Below are positions 16,819 to 25,235 of a DNA stretch of 64,000 bases, one piece after another. Numbering within the stretch: the first letter of the stretch is position 1; every line of letters begins with the position of its first letter. The position numbers and the translations under genes are program-made. Origin of the DNA: Sulfopaludibacter sp035606355 (GTDB lineage Bacteria; Acidobacteriota; Terriglobia; Bryobacterales; Bryobacteraceae); NCBI GenBank assembly GCA_035606355.1, contig DATNFO010000018.1, positions 186,001 through 250,000 on the forward strand, written 5' to 3'. Under the pieces are notes generated by a model that worked only from the letters and a program-made list of their open reading frames with translations, searched no databases and had not been told where the DNA came from.

Positions 16819-17624
16819 TCGAAGCTACTGTCGCTCTCCTGTTCGGGCTCATCATCGGAAGTTTTCTCAACGTGTGCGTTCACCGCTGGCCGCGCGGCCG
16901 CAGCGTCGTTCATCCGCGATCGCATTGCGTGCGCTGCCGCAAAATGATTCCGTGGTATGACAACGTTCCGCTCTTGAGCTATGCCATTCTCGGGGGCAAG
17001 TGCCGGTATTGCCGCCGCCCCGTTTCGCTGCGCTACCCAGCGGTCGAGTTCCTCACCGGAGCGTTGTTTTTCTTTTTCGTGCTGACGTACGGCTGGACTT
17101 TATTGGGCCTGAAAATGTGCCTCTTCAGCGCCATCCTCATCGGCCTGCTCTTCAGCGATCTCGAAAAGCGAATCCTTCCCGACGAGTTCACTAAAGGTGG
17201 CATCGTGCTCGGGCTCGTGTATTCACTCCTGGTGCCGCTGCAGGATCACACGGCGCAGATGATTGCCGGGGTGTTTGGTTATGACCTGCGCGGCCGCCTC
17301 GAATCGTTCGTCGAATCGGCGCTCGGCGCGTTCCTGCTGGCGTTTCTGTTGTGGGGAGTCGGCTGGCTGTATCACAAGATCCGCCGCCGGGAAGGCCTGG
17401 GATTCGGCGACGTGAAGCTGGTAGGCATGGTTGGAGCATTTCTCGGCTTGGAAGGAGCGCTGTTGACCATGGTGCTCGGCTCCATCGCCGGCTCCGTTCT
17501 GGGACTCGCCTACGTCAAACTCGCGGGTAAAGACGCCGGCACTTACGAACTCCCGTTCGGCACATTTCTATCCGCCGCCGGGTTGGCAATAGCCATAATC
17601 GCCGTCTACAACCCCCCGGTGTAA
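16815..17624 (+). CDS. A24 prepilin peptidase / N-methyltransferase
   Basis: This 269-residue inner-membrane enzyme has the N-terminal domain with two CxxC pairs (Cys38/41 and Cys63/66), and the two catalytic aspartates Asp115 in FSDLEKRILPDE and Asp199 in GFGDVKLVG, within eight or so hydrophobic helices. It cleaves and N-methylates type IV pilin or type II secretion pseudopilin leaders. The start is GTG 16815, overlapping the upstream stop as GTGA. No pilin gene is in the window, so its clients are elsewhere. The stop is followed within a few bases by repeat cluster 2. Confidence 0.92.
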   Translation: MIEATVALLFGLIIGSFLNVCVHRWPRGRSVVHPRSHCVRCRKMIPWYDNVPLLSYAILGGKCRYCRRPVSLRYPAVEFLTGALFFFFVLTYGWTLLGLKMCLFSAILIGLLFSDLEKRILPDEFTKGGIVLGLVYSLLVPLQDHTAQMIAGVFGYDLRGRLESFVESALGAFLLAFLLWGVGWLYHKIRRREGLGFGDVKLVGMVGAFLGLEGALLTMVLGSIAGSVLGLAYVKLAGKDAGTYELPFGTFLSAAGLAIAIIAVYNPPV

Positions 17625-17627
17625 TCC

Positions 17628-17880
17628 GGGGCTGTGAAAAAATCAAAATTGCTTATTGCCGCATTCAAACGCACTCCGATCCCGGGCACCTTTTACCGCT
17701 CCCTTACGGTCACGGCTCCGTATGTAGTTGATGCTGCTAACGGAGCCGCGACCGTTAGGAAGCGGTAAAAGGTGCATCGAAAGGCGAATGGAGCGCGACG
17801 AGAGCAGCAGCCGGATGTTTTCACAAGCCCGTCAGAAGCGGTAAAAGGTGCATCGAAAGGCGAATGGAGTGCGACGCGCC
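17628..17880. repeat. repeat cluster 2: palindromic element family
   Basis: The whole gap between converging stop codons is repeat. It begins with a GTGAAAAAATC tail, followed by one complete 90-bp palindrome (17686-17775), a GCGACGAGAGCAGCAGC tail, a second half palindrome (from about 17837) and a truncated tail that breaks off at GCGACGCGCC. It ends only a few bases from the stop codon of the GH28 gene. Confidence 0.85.
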
Positions 17881-17883
17881 CCC

Positions 17884-19443
17884 CTACTGACACCCCATCG
17901 TCACATTCTCCGCCGTGAACCCCTTCCTCCGCACTTCCACTGAGCACAGCACCGTCTTCGTCGCATCCGTATACGCGCTGCGCAGATGGACCGGCTTGCT
18001 CACCACGATCGTCTCCCGGTACACCCCCGGCGCAATCGACACCGTCGCTCCCGCGGGCGCCATGTCGATGGCGCGCTGCACACTCCAGTAATCGCCCGTC
18101 CCCGACGCTGCGACATAGAAGACGGCGTCTTCCGCCGGCACTTTCATTTTCGCCGCCGGAGCAGTTGCCGCCGCGACCGCGGGGAACCGGCACGAGCCGC
18201 CTCCAGCCGCACTCACGCTTCCCGTCAACTCCGCGTTCTCCACCTTGAGACGTTCCGGCGTGAGTCCCGCGACACTCACATCCTCCAGCCGCACTCCCAG
18301 AGCATGCGCCGCGTCCACTCCCAGAAACGTAACCCACCCGGGCGTCACGGCGTGCACGTTCCGCAGCACGATCCCGCGATACTCCGGAATCTTGTCTCCC
18401 GCGAACGTCGTGTACATCGACGTCAGCAGAATCGGGTTCGCCACCCCGCGCATGCACACGTCCTCATAACTCACGTCGTTCACGAGTCCGCCGCGGCTGC
18501 GGTCGCTCTTGATGCGTATGCCGTTATCCGCGCCGTCGATAGTCAAGTCCGACACGCGAATCGCGCTCACGCCGCCGCTCGTCCCGCTGCCGATGCTCAT
18601 GCCGTGCCCGGAATGAAATGCGTTGTGCGAGATGGTCATTCGCGTGGCCGCGCCCTGCGCGCCGCTCTTGATCGCGACGTCATCATCGCCGGTCGTGATG
18701 TCGCAGTGCGTGATCGTCACGTTCGTCGAAGAAGATGGGTCGATGCCGTCGGTATTGCGGGCCGTCTTCGGAGTCTGAATCTTCACTCCCCACGCCGTGA
18801 AGCCGTCGCTCTGTTCCACGCTGACGTGGAAGTTCGGCGAGTTGCGCAGCGTAATACGGTACAGCGTGAACCCATCGCTCTGGCGCACAATCATCATGCG
18901 CGGCACGCTCTGCTGTTGATCGAGCACCTTGGCGGTATGCGCCAGGTCCCACCACGTCTCCTTGCCGCCCAACAGCACTGCGCCCCCGCGGCCGTCGATC
19001 GCGCCGTCGCCCATTACGCCGCTGCCCGGCGCGTTCACGGCATCGATGATCGTCTTGCATCCGTGGCCTTTCTCATTCACCACGCCGCAACTGCCTGGCG
19101 TGAGATCGTAATCGCGCGGATTGCGCGAAGCGAAGATCGCCGCGCCGCCCTGCACTACCAGCGTGACGGCTGCCTTGAGATGCAGCGGACCCGAAAGGAA
19201 GACATTCGCCGCACCCGCGGCGCGCAACACCACCGAATGCCCGGCTTCGCACCCGTCGATTGCTTTCTGAATGCGTTCCGTGTCGGGCCGCCGCTCGTCC
19301 GCGTCGCTCAACATTCCGCCTGGCGCGGTAAGTCGCGCCGTCAACGTAACACATGCGACAGGAATTTTCGGTTCTGTAACAATTCGTGTATCTTGCGCGA
19401 ACGCTCCGGCGGAGAACGCAAGTACAAATGTAACCAGTTTCAA
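17884..19443 (-). CDS. GH28 polygalacturonase-like protein with clipped CE8 domain
   Basis: The 519-residue protein starts at TTG 19443, giving the signal peptide MKLVTFVLAFSAGAFAQ. Its right-handed beta-helix core carries the GH28 signatures NTDGIDP, GDDDVAIKSG, GHGMSIGSG and IRIKS, so it should hydrolyse pectic galacturonans outside the cytoplasm. After an Ala-rich linker a second unit begins (FYVAASGTGDYWSVQRAI, ATVSIAPGVYRETI) that matches the start of CE8 pectin methylesterases. It stops after about 75 residues, before any CE8 catalytic residue, right next to repeat cluster 2. The methylesterase part is therefore probably a remnant. Confidence 0.85.
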   Translation of the reverse strand: MKLVTFVLAFSAGAFAQDTRIVTEPKIPVACVTLTARLTAPGGMLSDADERRPDTERIQKAIDGCEAGHSVVLRAAGAANVFLSGPLHLKAAVTLVVQGGAAIFASRNPRDYDLTPGSCGVVNEKGHGCKTIIDAVNAPGSGVMGDGAIDGRGGAVLLGGKETWWDLAHTAKVLDQQQSVPRMMIVRQSDGFTLYRITLRNSPNFHVSVEQSDGFTAWGVKIQTPKTARNTDGIDPSSSTNVTITHCDITTGDDDVAIKSGAQGAATRMTISHNAFHSGHGMSIGSGTSGGVSAIRVSDLTIDGADNGIRIKSDRSRGGLVNDVSYEDVCMRGVANPILLTSMYTTFAGDKIPEYRGIVLRNVHAVTPGWVTFLGVDAAHALGVRLEDVSVAGLTPERLKVENAELTGSVSAAGGGSCRFPAVAAATAPAAKMKVPAEDAVFYVAASGTGDYWSVQRAIDMAPAGATVSIAPGVYRETIVVSKPVHLRSAYTDATKTVLCSVEVRRKGFTAENVTMGCQ

Positions 19444-19481
19444 GCTACCAGCATAACTCGCGCCTTGCTATACTTCCGTCC
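19444..19481. promoter_or_regulatory. back-to-back promoters, GH28 gene / VOC gene
   Basis: In 38 bp, a minus-strand TATGCT (19455-19450) lies 6 nt before the TTG start of the GH28 gene, and a plus-strand TATACT (19469-19474) lies 7 nt before the ATG of the VOC gene. Both spacings put the transcription start at the start codon. No Shine-Dalgarno sequences are seen. Confidence 0.4.
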
Positions 19482-20270
19482 ATGCCTAACATCGATAAGC
19501 ACGCTCCGGGCACGTTCGCATGGGCCGAACTCGGCACCACCGACCAGGCCGCTGCCAAGCAATTCTACACAGGGCTCTTCGGTTGGCAATACGAAGACCA
19601 TGACATGGGTCCCGCGGGGACATACAGCACCGTCAAGGCCAACGGCCGCGACATAGCCGGCTGTTACAAGCTCGATTCCAAGATGCTCGAAATGGGCATT
19701 CCTCCGCATTGGATGCTCTACGTCGGCGTAGCCAGCGCCGATGAGATGGCTGCCAAAGCAAAAGAAGCCGGCGGCACGGTTCTGCAAGGTCCCTTCGATG
19801 TGATGACGCTGGGCCGCATGGCTGTGATCAAGGACCCGACCGGCGCGGTCTTCAGCATCTGGGAGCCCAAGATGCACCAGGGCATCGGTCTGGCCGGCGA
19901 ACCGGGCACGCTTTGCTGGGCCGATCTCAACACACACAAGCCCGATGAAGCGAAGGCCTTCTACTCGAAAGTTTTCGGCTGGGAGATCTCGCTCGGCGAA
20001 AACGATAAGTCGGGGTATTTGCACATCAAGAACGGCCAGGAGTTCATCGGCGGAATTCCGCCTATGAAGAACGCGCCCGCGAGCATGCCTGCGCACTGGC
20101 TGCAGTATTATCTGGTGACTGACATCGATGCTTCCACCGGGAAAGCGAAAGAACTCGGGGGCCGCGTTTGGATGGGGCCGATGGACATCGAAAACGTCGG
20201 CAAAATGACTGTGCTCGCCGATCCGCAAGGCGCGGCGCTGGCGCTGTTCCAGCCGAATCCGCGGCAGTAG
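19482..20270 (+). CDS. VOC superfamily protein with two glyoxalase-like domains
   Basis: The 262-residue protein has two tandem vicinal-oxygen-chelate units. The first runs from FAWAELGTTDQAAAKQFY through FGWQYE to DPTGAVFSIWEP; the second runs from LCWADLNTHKPDEAKAFY through FGWEIS to DPQGAALALFQP. Paired betaalphabetabetabeta units form the usual metal-binding cup. This arrangement is common in uncharacterised glyoxalase-like soil proteins, and the substrate cannot be deduced. A TATACT box 7 nt before the ATG suggests a leaderless message. The stop is directly adjacent to the stop of the FecR gene on the other strand. Confidence 0.85.
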   Translation: MPNIDKHAPGTFAWAELGTTDQAAAKQFYTGLFGWQYEDHDMGPAGTYSTVKANGRDIAGCYKLDSKMLEMGIPPHWMLYVGVASADEMAAKAKEAGGTVLQGPFDVMTLGRMAVIKDPTGAVFSIWEPKMHQGIGLAGEPGTLCWADLNTHKPDEAKAFYSKVFGWEISLGENDKSGYLHIKNGQEFIGGIPPMKNAPASMPAHWLQYYLVTDIDASTGKAKELGGRVWMGPMDIENVGKMTVLADPQGAALALFQPNPRQ

Positions 20271-21143
20271 CTATTGCCAGGCGCGCTCCCAGCCTCGCCA
20301 CCAGCCGGTGTTTTCGAGGTTCAGCGCGTTCCAGCATTTGTCGATCGCGCGCGGGTCGGCACGCAGCACCGCGCTGGTTTCCACATCTACCGGAACCAGT
20401 TCGCGGAAACGCTGCCACACCCGCTCGCGATCTTCGTTGGAAACTCGCGTGAGCAGGTGCCATAACGTCAGTCCGTCGCGCGGCCGGGCTTCCCGCAGTA
20501 TTTCCGCCAGCGCGCCGCGCTTGCCCTCTTCCCACTGCGACAACGCCGGACGCAGCGGGGCGTCCTCATAAAACGGAATGCCGGGGCCGCGTTTCGGCCG
20601 CGTGACACACGCCGCGCCCTCGGGAATGAAGCTTTCTTTTCCACCCACCTGGAAGGCGACCCATCCGAATTCGACGCGCAGCAGCCCATCGCCATGCGGA
20701 CCCACTTGCAGCGTGTAGGCGCAGCCGAGATCCACGGCTTGCGCGGAAGGCGTATCCACCACGAACTGCCGCGCGGGGGCCCAGATGAAGGCGCGCAGCG
20801 TGCCGCGATCGAGCGAGAGTTTGCGTCCCGTCTCGACGCGCAGTTGGGAGTCCGGGCCCAGGTCCACCTCGCCGACGTTGGAGGCTTCGAGATGGATGGC
20901 GTTGCTGCCTGTGCGGACAACTTCGCCGGGCGCGAGCGCCGTCGCGCCTTCATGCCACGAGGTTGCAGGGCGGGGAATCTGCCACAGCGCGACGGCAGAT
21001 AACACCGCCGCCGCGGCTGCCATGCGCAAAACGGGGAAGCGCCGTTTCGGAGCGCCCAGGCGCAGAGGCGCCAGAGTCCGCTCGAGTTCCTCCACGAAAG
21101 CGTCAGGAGGGCCCGAGCGGTTCCACAAATATTCTTCATTCAT
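20271..21143 (-). CDS. FecR-domain membrane protein, probable anti-sigma factor
   Basis: The 290-residue protein has a short cytosolic N terminus, one transmembrane helix (VLRMAAAAAVLSAVALW), and a FecR-like periplasmic domain. That domain has the GATALAPGEVVRTGSNAIHLE start, a predicted beta-structure (EVDLGPDSQLRVE, RGTLRAFIWAP, FVVDTPSAQAVDLGCAY) and GLLRVEFGWVAF. FecR proteins control a partner ECF sigma factor, and such a gene lies upstream on the same strand at 22053-21529. Repeat cluster 3 separates the two. GGGAGAGA precedes the ATG, which overlaps (ATGA) an open frame running through the repeats. Confidence 0.75.
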   Translation of the reverse strand: MNEEYLWNRSGPPDAFVEELERTLAPLRLGAPKRRFPVLRMAAAAAVLSAVALWQIPRPATSWHEGATALAPGEVVRTGSNAIHLEASNVGEVDLGPDSQLRVETGRKLSLDRGTLRAFIWAPARQFVVDTPSAQAVDLGCAYTLQVGPHGDGLLRVEFGWVAFQVGGKESFIPEGAACVTRPKRGPGIPFYEDAPLRPALSQWEEGKRGALAEILREARPRDGLTLWHLLTRVSNEDRERVWQRFRELVPVDVETSAVLRADPRAIDKCWNALNLENTGWWRGWERAWQ

Positions 21144-21532
21144 CGCTTCTCTCCCAAGGGGTCAGCATGTCTGGCGAACTCCGATACACCTTTTACCGCT
21201 CCCTCACCGAGCTGTGAAAAAATCCGGCTGTTGTTCTCGTCGCACTGCATTCGCCTTTCGATGCACCTTTTACCGCTTCCTAACGGTCGCGGCTCCGTTA
21301 GCCGCATCATGCACTTACGGAGCCGTGACCGTAAGGGAGCGGTAAAAGGTGCCGGGGGTCGGAGTGAGTGTGAATGCGGCAAAAAAGCAATTCGATATTT
21401 TTCACAACCGGGTAAGGGAGCGGTAAAAGGTGCCGGGCATGCGAGTGCGTTGGAATGCGGCAAAAAAGCAATTCGATCTTTTTCACAACCCCGTAAGGGA
21501 GCGGTAAAAGGTGCCGGGGATAGGTGCCTCAT
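21140..21532 (-). other. repeat-derived open frame bridging sigma factor and FecR genes
   Basis: An open frame of 130 codons starts at ATG 21532, overlapping the sigma-factor stop as ATGA, with AGGAG just upstream inside the sigma gene. It crosses all of repeat cluster 3 and stops at 21140, overlapping the FecR ATG as ATGA. Its sequence is repetitive (SPAPFTAPLRGCEK, then CPAPFTAPLPGCEK, then PPAPFTAPLR) because the DNA is repetitive. It ends LGEKR, like the sigma factor. It may keep translation coupled across the insertion rather than make a useful protein. Coincidence cannot be excluded. Confidence 0.3.
21180..21527. repeat. repeat cluster 3, inside the sigma/FecR operon
   Basis: This cluster lies in the opposite overall orientation to clusters 1 and 2. 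It has a half unit (from about 21188), a GTGAAAAAATCCGGC tail, one complete 90-bp palindrome (21263-21352) with a divergent loop, and then two more half units. Those half units end AAGGGAGCGGTAAAAGG and are separated by tails containing GCAATTCGAT. It fills nearly all of the 385-bp space between the two coding regions. Confidence 0.85.
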
Positions 21533-22053
21533 CTTTTTTCTCCTAACAACTCGCGCAGCATTTTCATTCCCCGGCACAGATTCACCCGTACCGATTCCGG
21601 TGTCAGCCCCGTCTGTTTCGCGATTTCCGGCCCCGTCATGCCTTCCACCAGCCGCAAAATCAAGGTTTCCGAATAGGCGGCGGGCAGGCTGCGGATCGCG
21701 TCCAGCACCGCGAACGCTCCCTGATTCGGCGCTGCCGATTGCGGCACTTCCACCGGGCCGCGCCGCCGGCCGCGATAAAAATCCATGGCGCGGTTGCGCG
21801 CGATCGTCGCGAGCCACGGACGAAAAGCCGCTGCCGTACGCAGATCGCCGACGCGGTCCATGGCGGTCATAAACACGTCCTGCACCAGGTCTTCGGCGTC
21901 GGCGGGCGGCACTCGCGTGAGCAGAATTCCGTGCACCATTCGCGAGTACCGCACGTAGAGCTCGCCGAATGCGCCGCGATCGCCACGGGCGGCGGCCGCG
22001 ATCAGCGCGTCTTCTTCGCCGGCTTGTACCGCGACCAGCATCGGTACGGTCAT
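21529..22053 (-). CDS. ECF-type RNA polymerase sigma factor
   Basis: The 174-residue protein has sigma region 2 (FGELYVRYSRMVHGILL, DAEDLVQDVFMTAM, FRPWLATIARNRAMDFYR), a short linker, and region 4 (AIRSLPAAYSETLILRLVEGMTGPEIA with the helix-turn-helix GLTPESVRVNLCRGMKML). Region 1 and 3 are absent, as in ECF sigma factors. The ATG overlaps the stop of the upstream secreted-protein gene (ATGA), and a FecR-like gene lies downstream beyond repeat cluster 3. The likely role is a cell-surface-signalled regulon controlled by that membrane partner. The target promoters are unknown. Confidence 0.9.
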   Translation of the reverse strand: MTVPMLVAVQAGEEDALIAAAARGDRGAFGELYVRYSRMVHGILLTRVPPADAEDLVQDVFMTAMDRVGDLRTAAAFRPWLATIARNRAMDFYRGRRRGPVEVPQSAAPNQGAFAVLDAIRSLPAAYSETLILRLVEGMTGPEIAKQTGLTPESVRVNLCRGMKMLRELLGEKR

Positions 22054-22475
22054 TTCAACATGGAATCGACGTCCGCGCTCGTGAAGGCCTGCGGACCGGC
22101 TTTGTCATTCCGAGCATCGATGCCGTTCGGGCCGGCGGGGATCAGCGAGTTTGTGTATTGGCCGGCGGCGTTGCGCGCCTCCAGACGAAGCACCCACTTG
22201 CCTTCCTTCGGCCACTGCTGTGCGATCGCGAAGAAGCCGGGATGCGCGTCGAGTCTGCTCACCGTAAGCGGGATCTCACGGCGCTCCCCGTTCACCACTC
22301 CAATTGCCGTCGCGGTGAGCTTCGCTGTTGCCGGATCGTGGCAGCCCGTGGCCGTCACCGTCAGAACGGCGTGCATCTTGCGCGCCTCGGGACTGGCCTC
22401 AGGATTACCCAGTTGCAAATAGAATCCACCGGCGCAAAGCACGGTGGGCAGCAAGAGAAGGAATTTCTTAACCAT
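22050..22475 (-). CDS. secreted protein of unknown function, possibly YtkA-like
   Basis: The 141-residue product has a signal peptide (MVKKFLLLLPTVLCAGG) and then a beta-rich domain (HAVLTVTATGCHDPATAKL, ERREIPLTVSRLD, GKWVLRLEARN). The spacing resembles the YtkA/FixH-like immunoglobulin-type fold, but that match is weak and from memory. ATG 22475 was chosen over a TTG two codons earlier. The stop overlaps the ECF sigma ATG, so this gene heads the sigma/FecR transcription unit. It could take part in the signal that the pair senses, which is inference from position only. Confidence 0.55.
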   Translation of the reverse strand: MVKKFLLLLPTVLCAGGFYLQLGNPEASPEARKMHAVLTVTATGCHDPATAKLTATAIGVVNGERREIPLTVSRLDAHPGFFAIAQQWPKEGKWVLRLEARNAAGQYTNSLIPAGPNGIDARNDKAGPQAFTSADVDSMLK

Positions 22476-22505
22476 GCCCAAGAGACGCCTTCTCTCGCGC
22501 CACCG

Positions 22506-24077
22506 TTAACCGGGTTTATGACCGTTGGCGTTCGGCCACGTGCGCCAGTGGCGGCGGTCGCGCTCGATCAAATCTTCGGCTTCTTTCGGTCCCCACGACC
22601 CGGCGGCGTAATTCGGAAAATTGCGCGCGGGCAGCGCCTTCCAGACGTCAATGATGGACTCCACGACGTTCCAGCCGGCTTCCACCATATCGGCGCGCTG
22701 GAACAATGTGGCATCGCCGATCATCACGTCATAGAGCAGGCGCTCATAGCCCGTGCTAGGTTCATTGCCGAAATAGTCCTGGTAGCGGAAGTCCATGTCG
22801 ACCGCGCCGATGTTCACCTGAATGCCGGGAACTTTCGCGCCGAAGCGCAGCGAAATTCCTTCGTCGGGCTGTATGTGCAGCACCAGCAGATTGGGCGTGA
22901 GTTTTTCGACGGGAGTGTCGCGGAAGAGCACGAACGGCGCGCGGCGAAATTGAATCGCGATCTCCGTTACCCGAGCCGCCAGCCGCTTGCCCGTGCGGAT
23001 GTAGAACGGCACGTCCGCCCAGCGCCAGTTGTCTATATTCAACTTCAGCGCCATGAAGGTTTCCGTGTTCGATTCCGGCGCCACATTCGGTTCGCTACGG
23101 TATGCCGGAGCGGCGACGCCATCGACGACCCCTTCGCCATATTGCCCGCGCACGGCGCGAGTGAGCACATCTTCGGGAGCCAGCGGCGTGATGGCGCGCA
23201 GAATTTTTGCCTGCTCGTCGCGCACTGCGTCGGCATGAAAGCTGATGGGCGGTTCCATCGCCGTCAGTGTGACGAGCTGCAGAATGTGGTTCGGCACCAT
23301 ATCGCGCAGCGCGCCGGCCCTGTCGTAGTAGCCTCCGCGCTGCTCCACGCCCAGCGTTTCGGAAACCGTGATCTGCACGTGGTCGATATAGCGGCGATTC
23401 CAGATAGGCTCGAAGATGCCGTTGGAGAAACGGAAGATCAAAATGTTCTGCACCGTTTCCTTACCGAGGTAATGATCGATGCGGTAGATCTGCTTTTCGC
23501 CGAGTACGGAGCCGATGCATTTGTTCAGGGCGCGCGCACTGTCAAGGTCGCGTCCGAAAGGCTTTTCGATGACGACGCGGCGCCAGTGGCCATCGGATTC
23601 CTCGGTGAGTCCGGCGTCGCCCAACCGCTTCACCACTTCGCCGAAAAGACCGGGCGCCGTGGCGAGGTAATACACATAGCTGCCATTGGTGCCCTGCTTG
23701 GCATCCACGCCCGCCAGCACTTCCTTGAGCCGCTGGTAGAACGCAGGATCGTGAAAATCCCCGGAGACGTAGTACAGACGCTCCAGCAGCCAATCGCAGA
23801 AGCGGCACCGCTCGGGCGCGCCGGCGAATTCCCGGAGATCTTCGTACACCTGCCGCCGGAAATCCTCTTCGCTGATCTGTTCGATGGCGCATCCGATGAG
23901 CGCGAAGTCTTTGGGCAGCAGATCCTTCTTGGCGAGGTTATACAGGGTGGGAAGGAGTTTGCGCTTGGTGAGGTCGCCCGATGCGCCGAAGATCACCAGA
24001 ATGCAGCGATCCGCGGGCCGCGTGACGCGGGCATGTTCCGCGGTGTCCATGTGTGTGTCGAGCAGTCCCTGACTCAC
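22506..24077 (-). CDS. zwf: glucose-6-phosphate 1-dehydrogenase (first copy)
   Basis: The protein has the NADP-binding VIFGASGDLTKRKL at the N terminus, the catalytic RIDHYLGKETVQN, the IEKPFGRD loop, and GIFEPIWNRRYIDHVQIT. It oxidises glucose 6-phosphate to 6-phosphogluconolactone, the first step of the oxidative pentose-phosphate path. The start is taken as GTG 24077, which overlaps the gnd stop as GTGA and has GGAGG 9 nt upstream; ATG 24050 is an alternative with no nearby ribosome site. It follows gnd on the same transcript. A second, divergent zwf lies 3.3 kb upstream. Confidence 0.93.
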   Translation of the reverse strand: MSQGLLDTHMDTAEHARVTRPADRCILVIFGASGDLTKRKLLPTLYNLAKKDLLPKDFALIGCAIEQISEEDFRRQVYEDLREFAGAPERCRFCDWLLERLYYVSGDFHDPAFYQRLKEVLAGVDAKQGTNGSYVYYLATAPGLFGEVVKRLGDAGLTEESDGHWRRVVIEKPFGRDLDSARALNKCIGSVLGEKQIYRIDHYLGKETVQNILIFRFSNGIFEPIWNRRYIDHVQITVSETLGVEQRGGYYDRAGALRDMVPNHILQLVTLTAMEPPISFHADAVRDEQAKILRAITPLAPEDVLTRAVRGQYGEGVVDGVAAPAYRSEPNVAPESNTETFMALKLNIDNWRWADVPFYIRTGKRLAARVTEIAIQFRRAPFVLFRDTPVEKLTPNLLVLHIQPDEGISLRFGAKVPGIQVNIGAVDMDFRYQDYFGNEPSTGYERLLYDVMIGDATLFQRADMVEAGWNVVESIIDVWKALPARNFPNYAAGSWGPKEAEDLIERDRRHWRTWPNANGHKPG

Positions 24078-25108
24078 TGTTTGGCGCCTCCGCCGGAATT
24101 GGAATGCTCCACGTGGCCGCCGAATTGGAAGCGCAGCGCGGAGAGTACCTTGTCCGCGAAGTCGCCTTCGCCGCGCGAAGAGAAGCGCTGGTAGAGCGCC
24201 GCGCTCAACACGGGCGCGGGCGCCGATTCGTCGATGGCGGCAGTGACGGTCCACCGGCCTTCGCCGGAATCGGAAACGTGACCGGAGAATTTCTCCAGGT
24301 CCGGCTGCTCATGAAGCGCGATGGCCGCAAGGTCCAGGAGCCACGATGCGATGACGCTGCCGCGCCGCCATACTTCGGCGACATCGGCGAGGTTGAATTC
24401 GTATTGGTAATGCTCGGGGTGCCGGAGAGGCGTGGTTTCGGCATCGACGGTGCGCTCCTGCATGCCGGCGTTCGCGTGCTTCAGAATGTTGAGGCCCTCG
24501 GCGTACGCCGCCATCACGCCGTACTCGATGCCGTTGTGCACCATTTTGACGAAGTGGCCGGCCCCGTTCGGGCCGCAGTGCAGATAACCTTGTTCCGCCG
24601 TTCCGCCGCTGCCGTTGCGCCCCGGCGTGCGGGCAATATCGCCTTGTCCGGGCGCGAGAGTTTTGAAAATGCCATCGAGATGCCCGACAATCTGCGGCTC
24701 CCCGCCGATCATTTGGCAATAGCCGCGCTCCAGGCCCCAGACGCCGCCGCTCACTCCGACGTCGACGTAGTGTATGCCTTTCGGGCGCAATTCCTGCGCG
24801 CGGCGGATGTCGTCAATGTAATACGAGTTACCGCCATCGACAACGATGTCGCCGGATGCGAGCAGCGGAGCGAGCTCATGAATGGTGCCGTCGACCACGG
24901 CGGCAGGCACCATCATCCACACGGCGCGCGGGGGCTTCAACTGCTTGACGAAATCGCTCAGCGAGGCTGCTCCGGTTGCGCCTTCGCCTGCGAGTTGCTT
25001 GACGCTCGCGGAATTCTTGTCATACGCCACGCATTCATGGCCGCCGCGCATCAGCCGGCGCACCATGTTGGAGCCCATACGGCCGAGCCCGATCATCCCT
25101 AGCTGCAT
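24074..25108 (-). CDS. gnd: 6-phosphogluconate dehydrogenase, decarboxylating (short type)
   Basis: At 344 residues this is the short form of the family, which is often NAD-preferring. The Rossmann motif GLIGLGRMGSN type (MIGLGRMGSNMVRRL) opens the protein; then VVDGGNSYYIDD, the substrate loop DVGVSGGVWGLERGYCQMIGG, and the catalytic HCGPNGAGHFVKMVHNGIEYG follow. It converts 6-phosphogluconate to ribulose 5-phosphate and CO2. The stop overlaps the first zwf start. Upstream, a GAGGGGG ribosome site precedes the ATG. Repeat cluster 4 separates it from pgl, so it may have its own promoter. Confidence 0.94.
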   Translation of the reverse strand: MQLGMIGLGRMGSNMVRRLMRGGHECVAYDKNSASVKQLAGEGATGAASLSDFVKQLKPPRAVWMMVPAAVVDGTIHELAPLLASGDIVVDGGNSYYIDDIRRAQELRPKGIHYVDVGVSGGVWGLERGYCQMIGGEPQIVGHLDGIFKTLAPGQGDIARTPGRNGSGGTAEQGYLHCGPNGAGHFVKMVHNGIEYGVMAAYAEGLNILKHANAGMQERTVDAETTPLRHPEHYQYEFNLADVAEVWRRGSVIASWLLDLAAIALHEQPDLEKFSGHVSDSGEGRWTVTAAIDESAPAPVLSAALYQRFSSRGEGDFADKVLSALRFQFGGHVEHSNSGGGAKQ

Positions 25109-25235
25109 CCAGAGTCCCCCTCAGTCTAGAGTACCGAACGAGGCACTTTCGCGGCTGTGAGGATGGGGACGATGATCAGCGTGAGGGCCGGCACGTTTCG
25201 GCGCGCATTGCAGCCGCACACGCGTACAAGCGCCT

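Noticed and set aside
21969..24194. 741-codon plus-strand frame opposite zwf and the sigma gene
   Set aside because: It is antisense to well-recognised genes and is explained by GC-rich third positions; no domain is visible.
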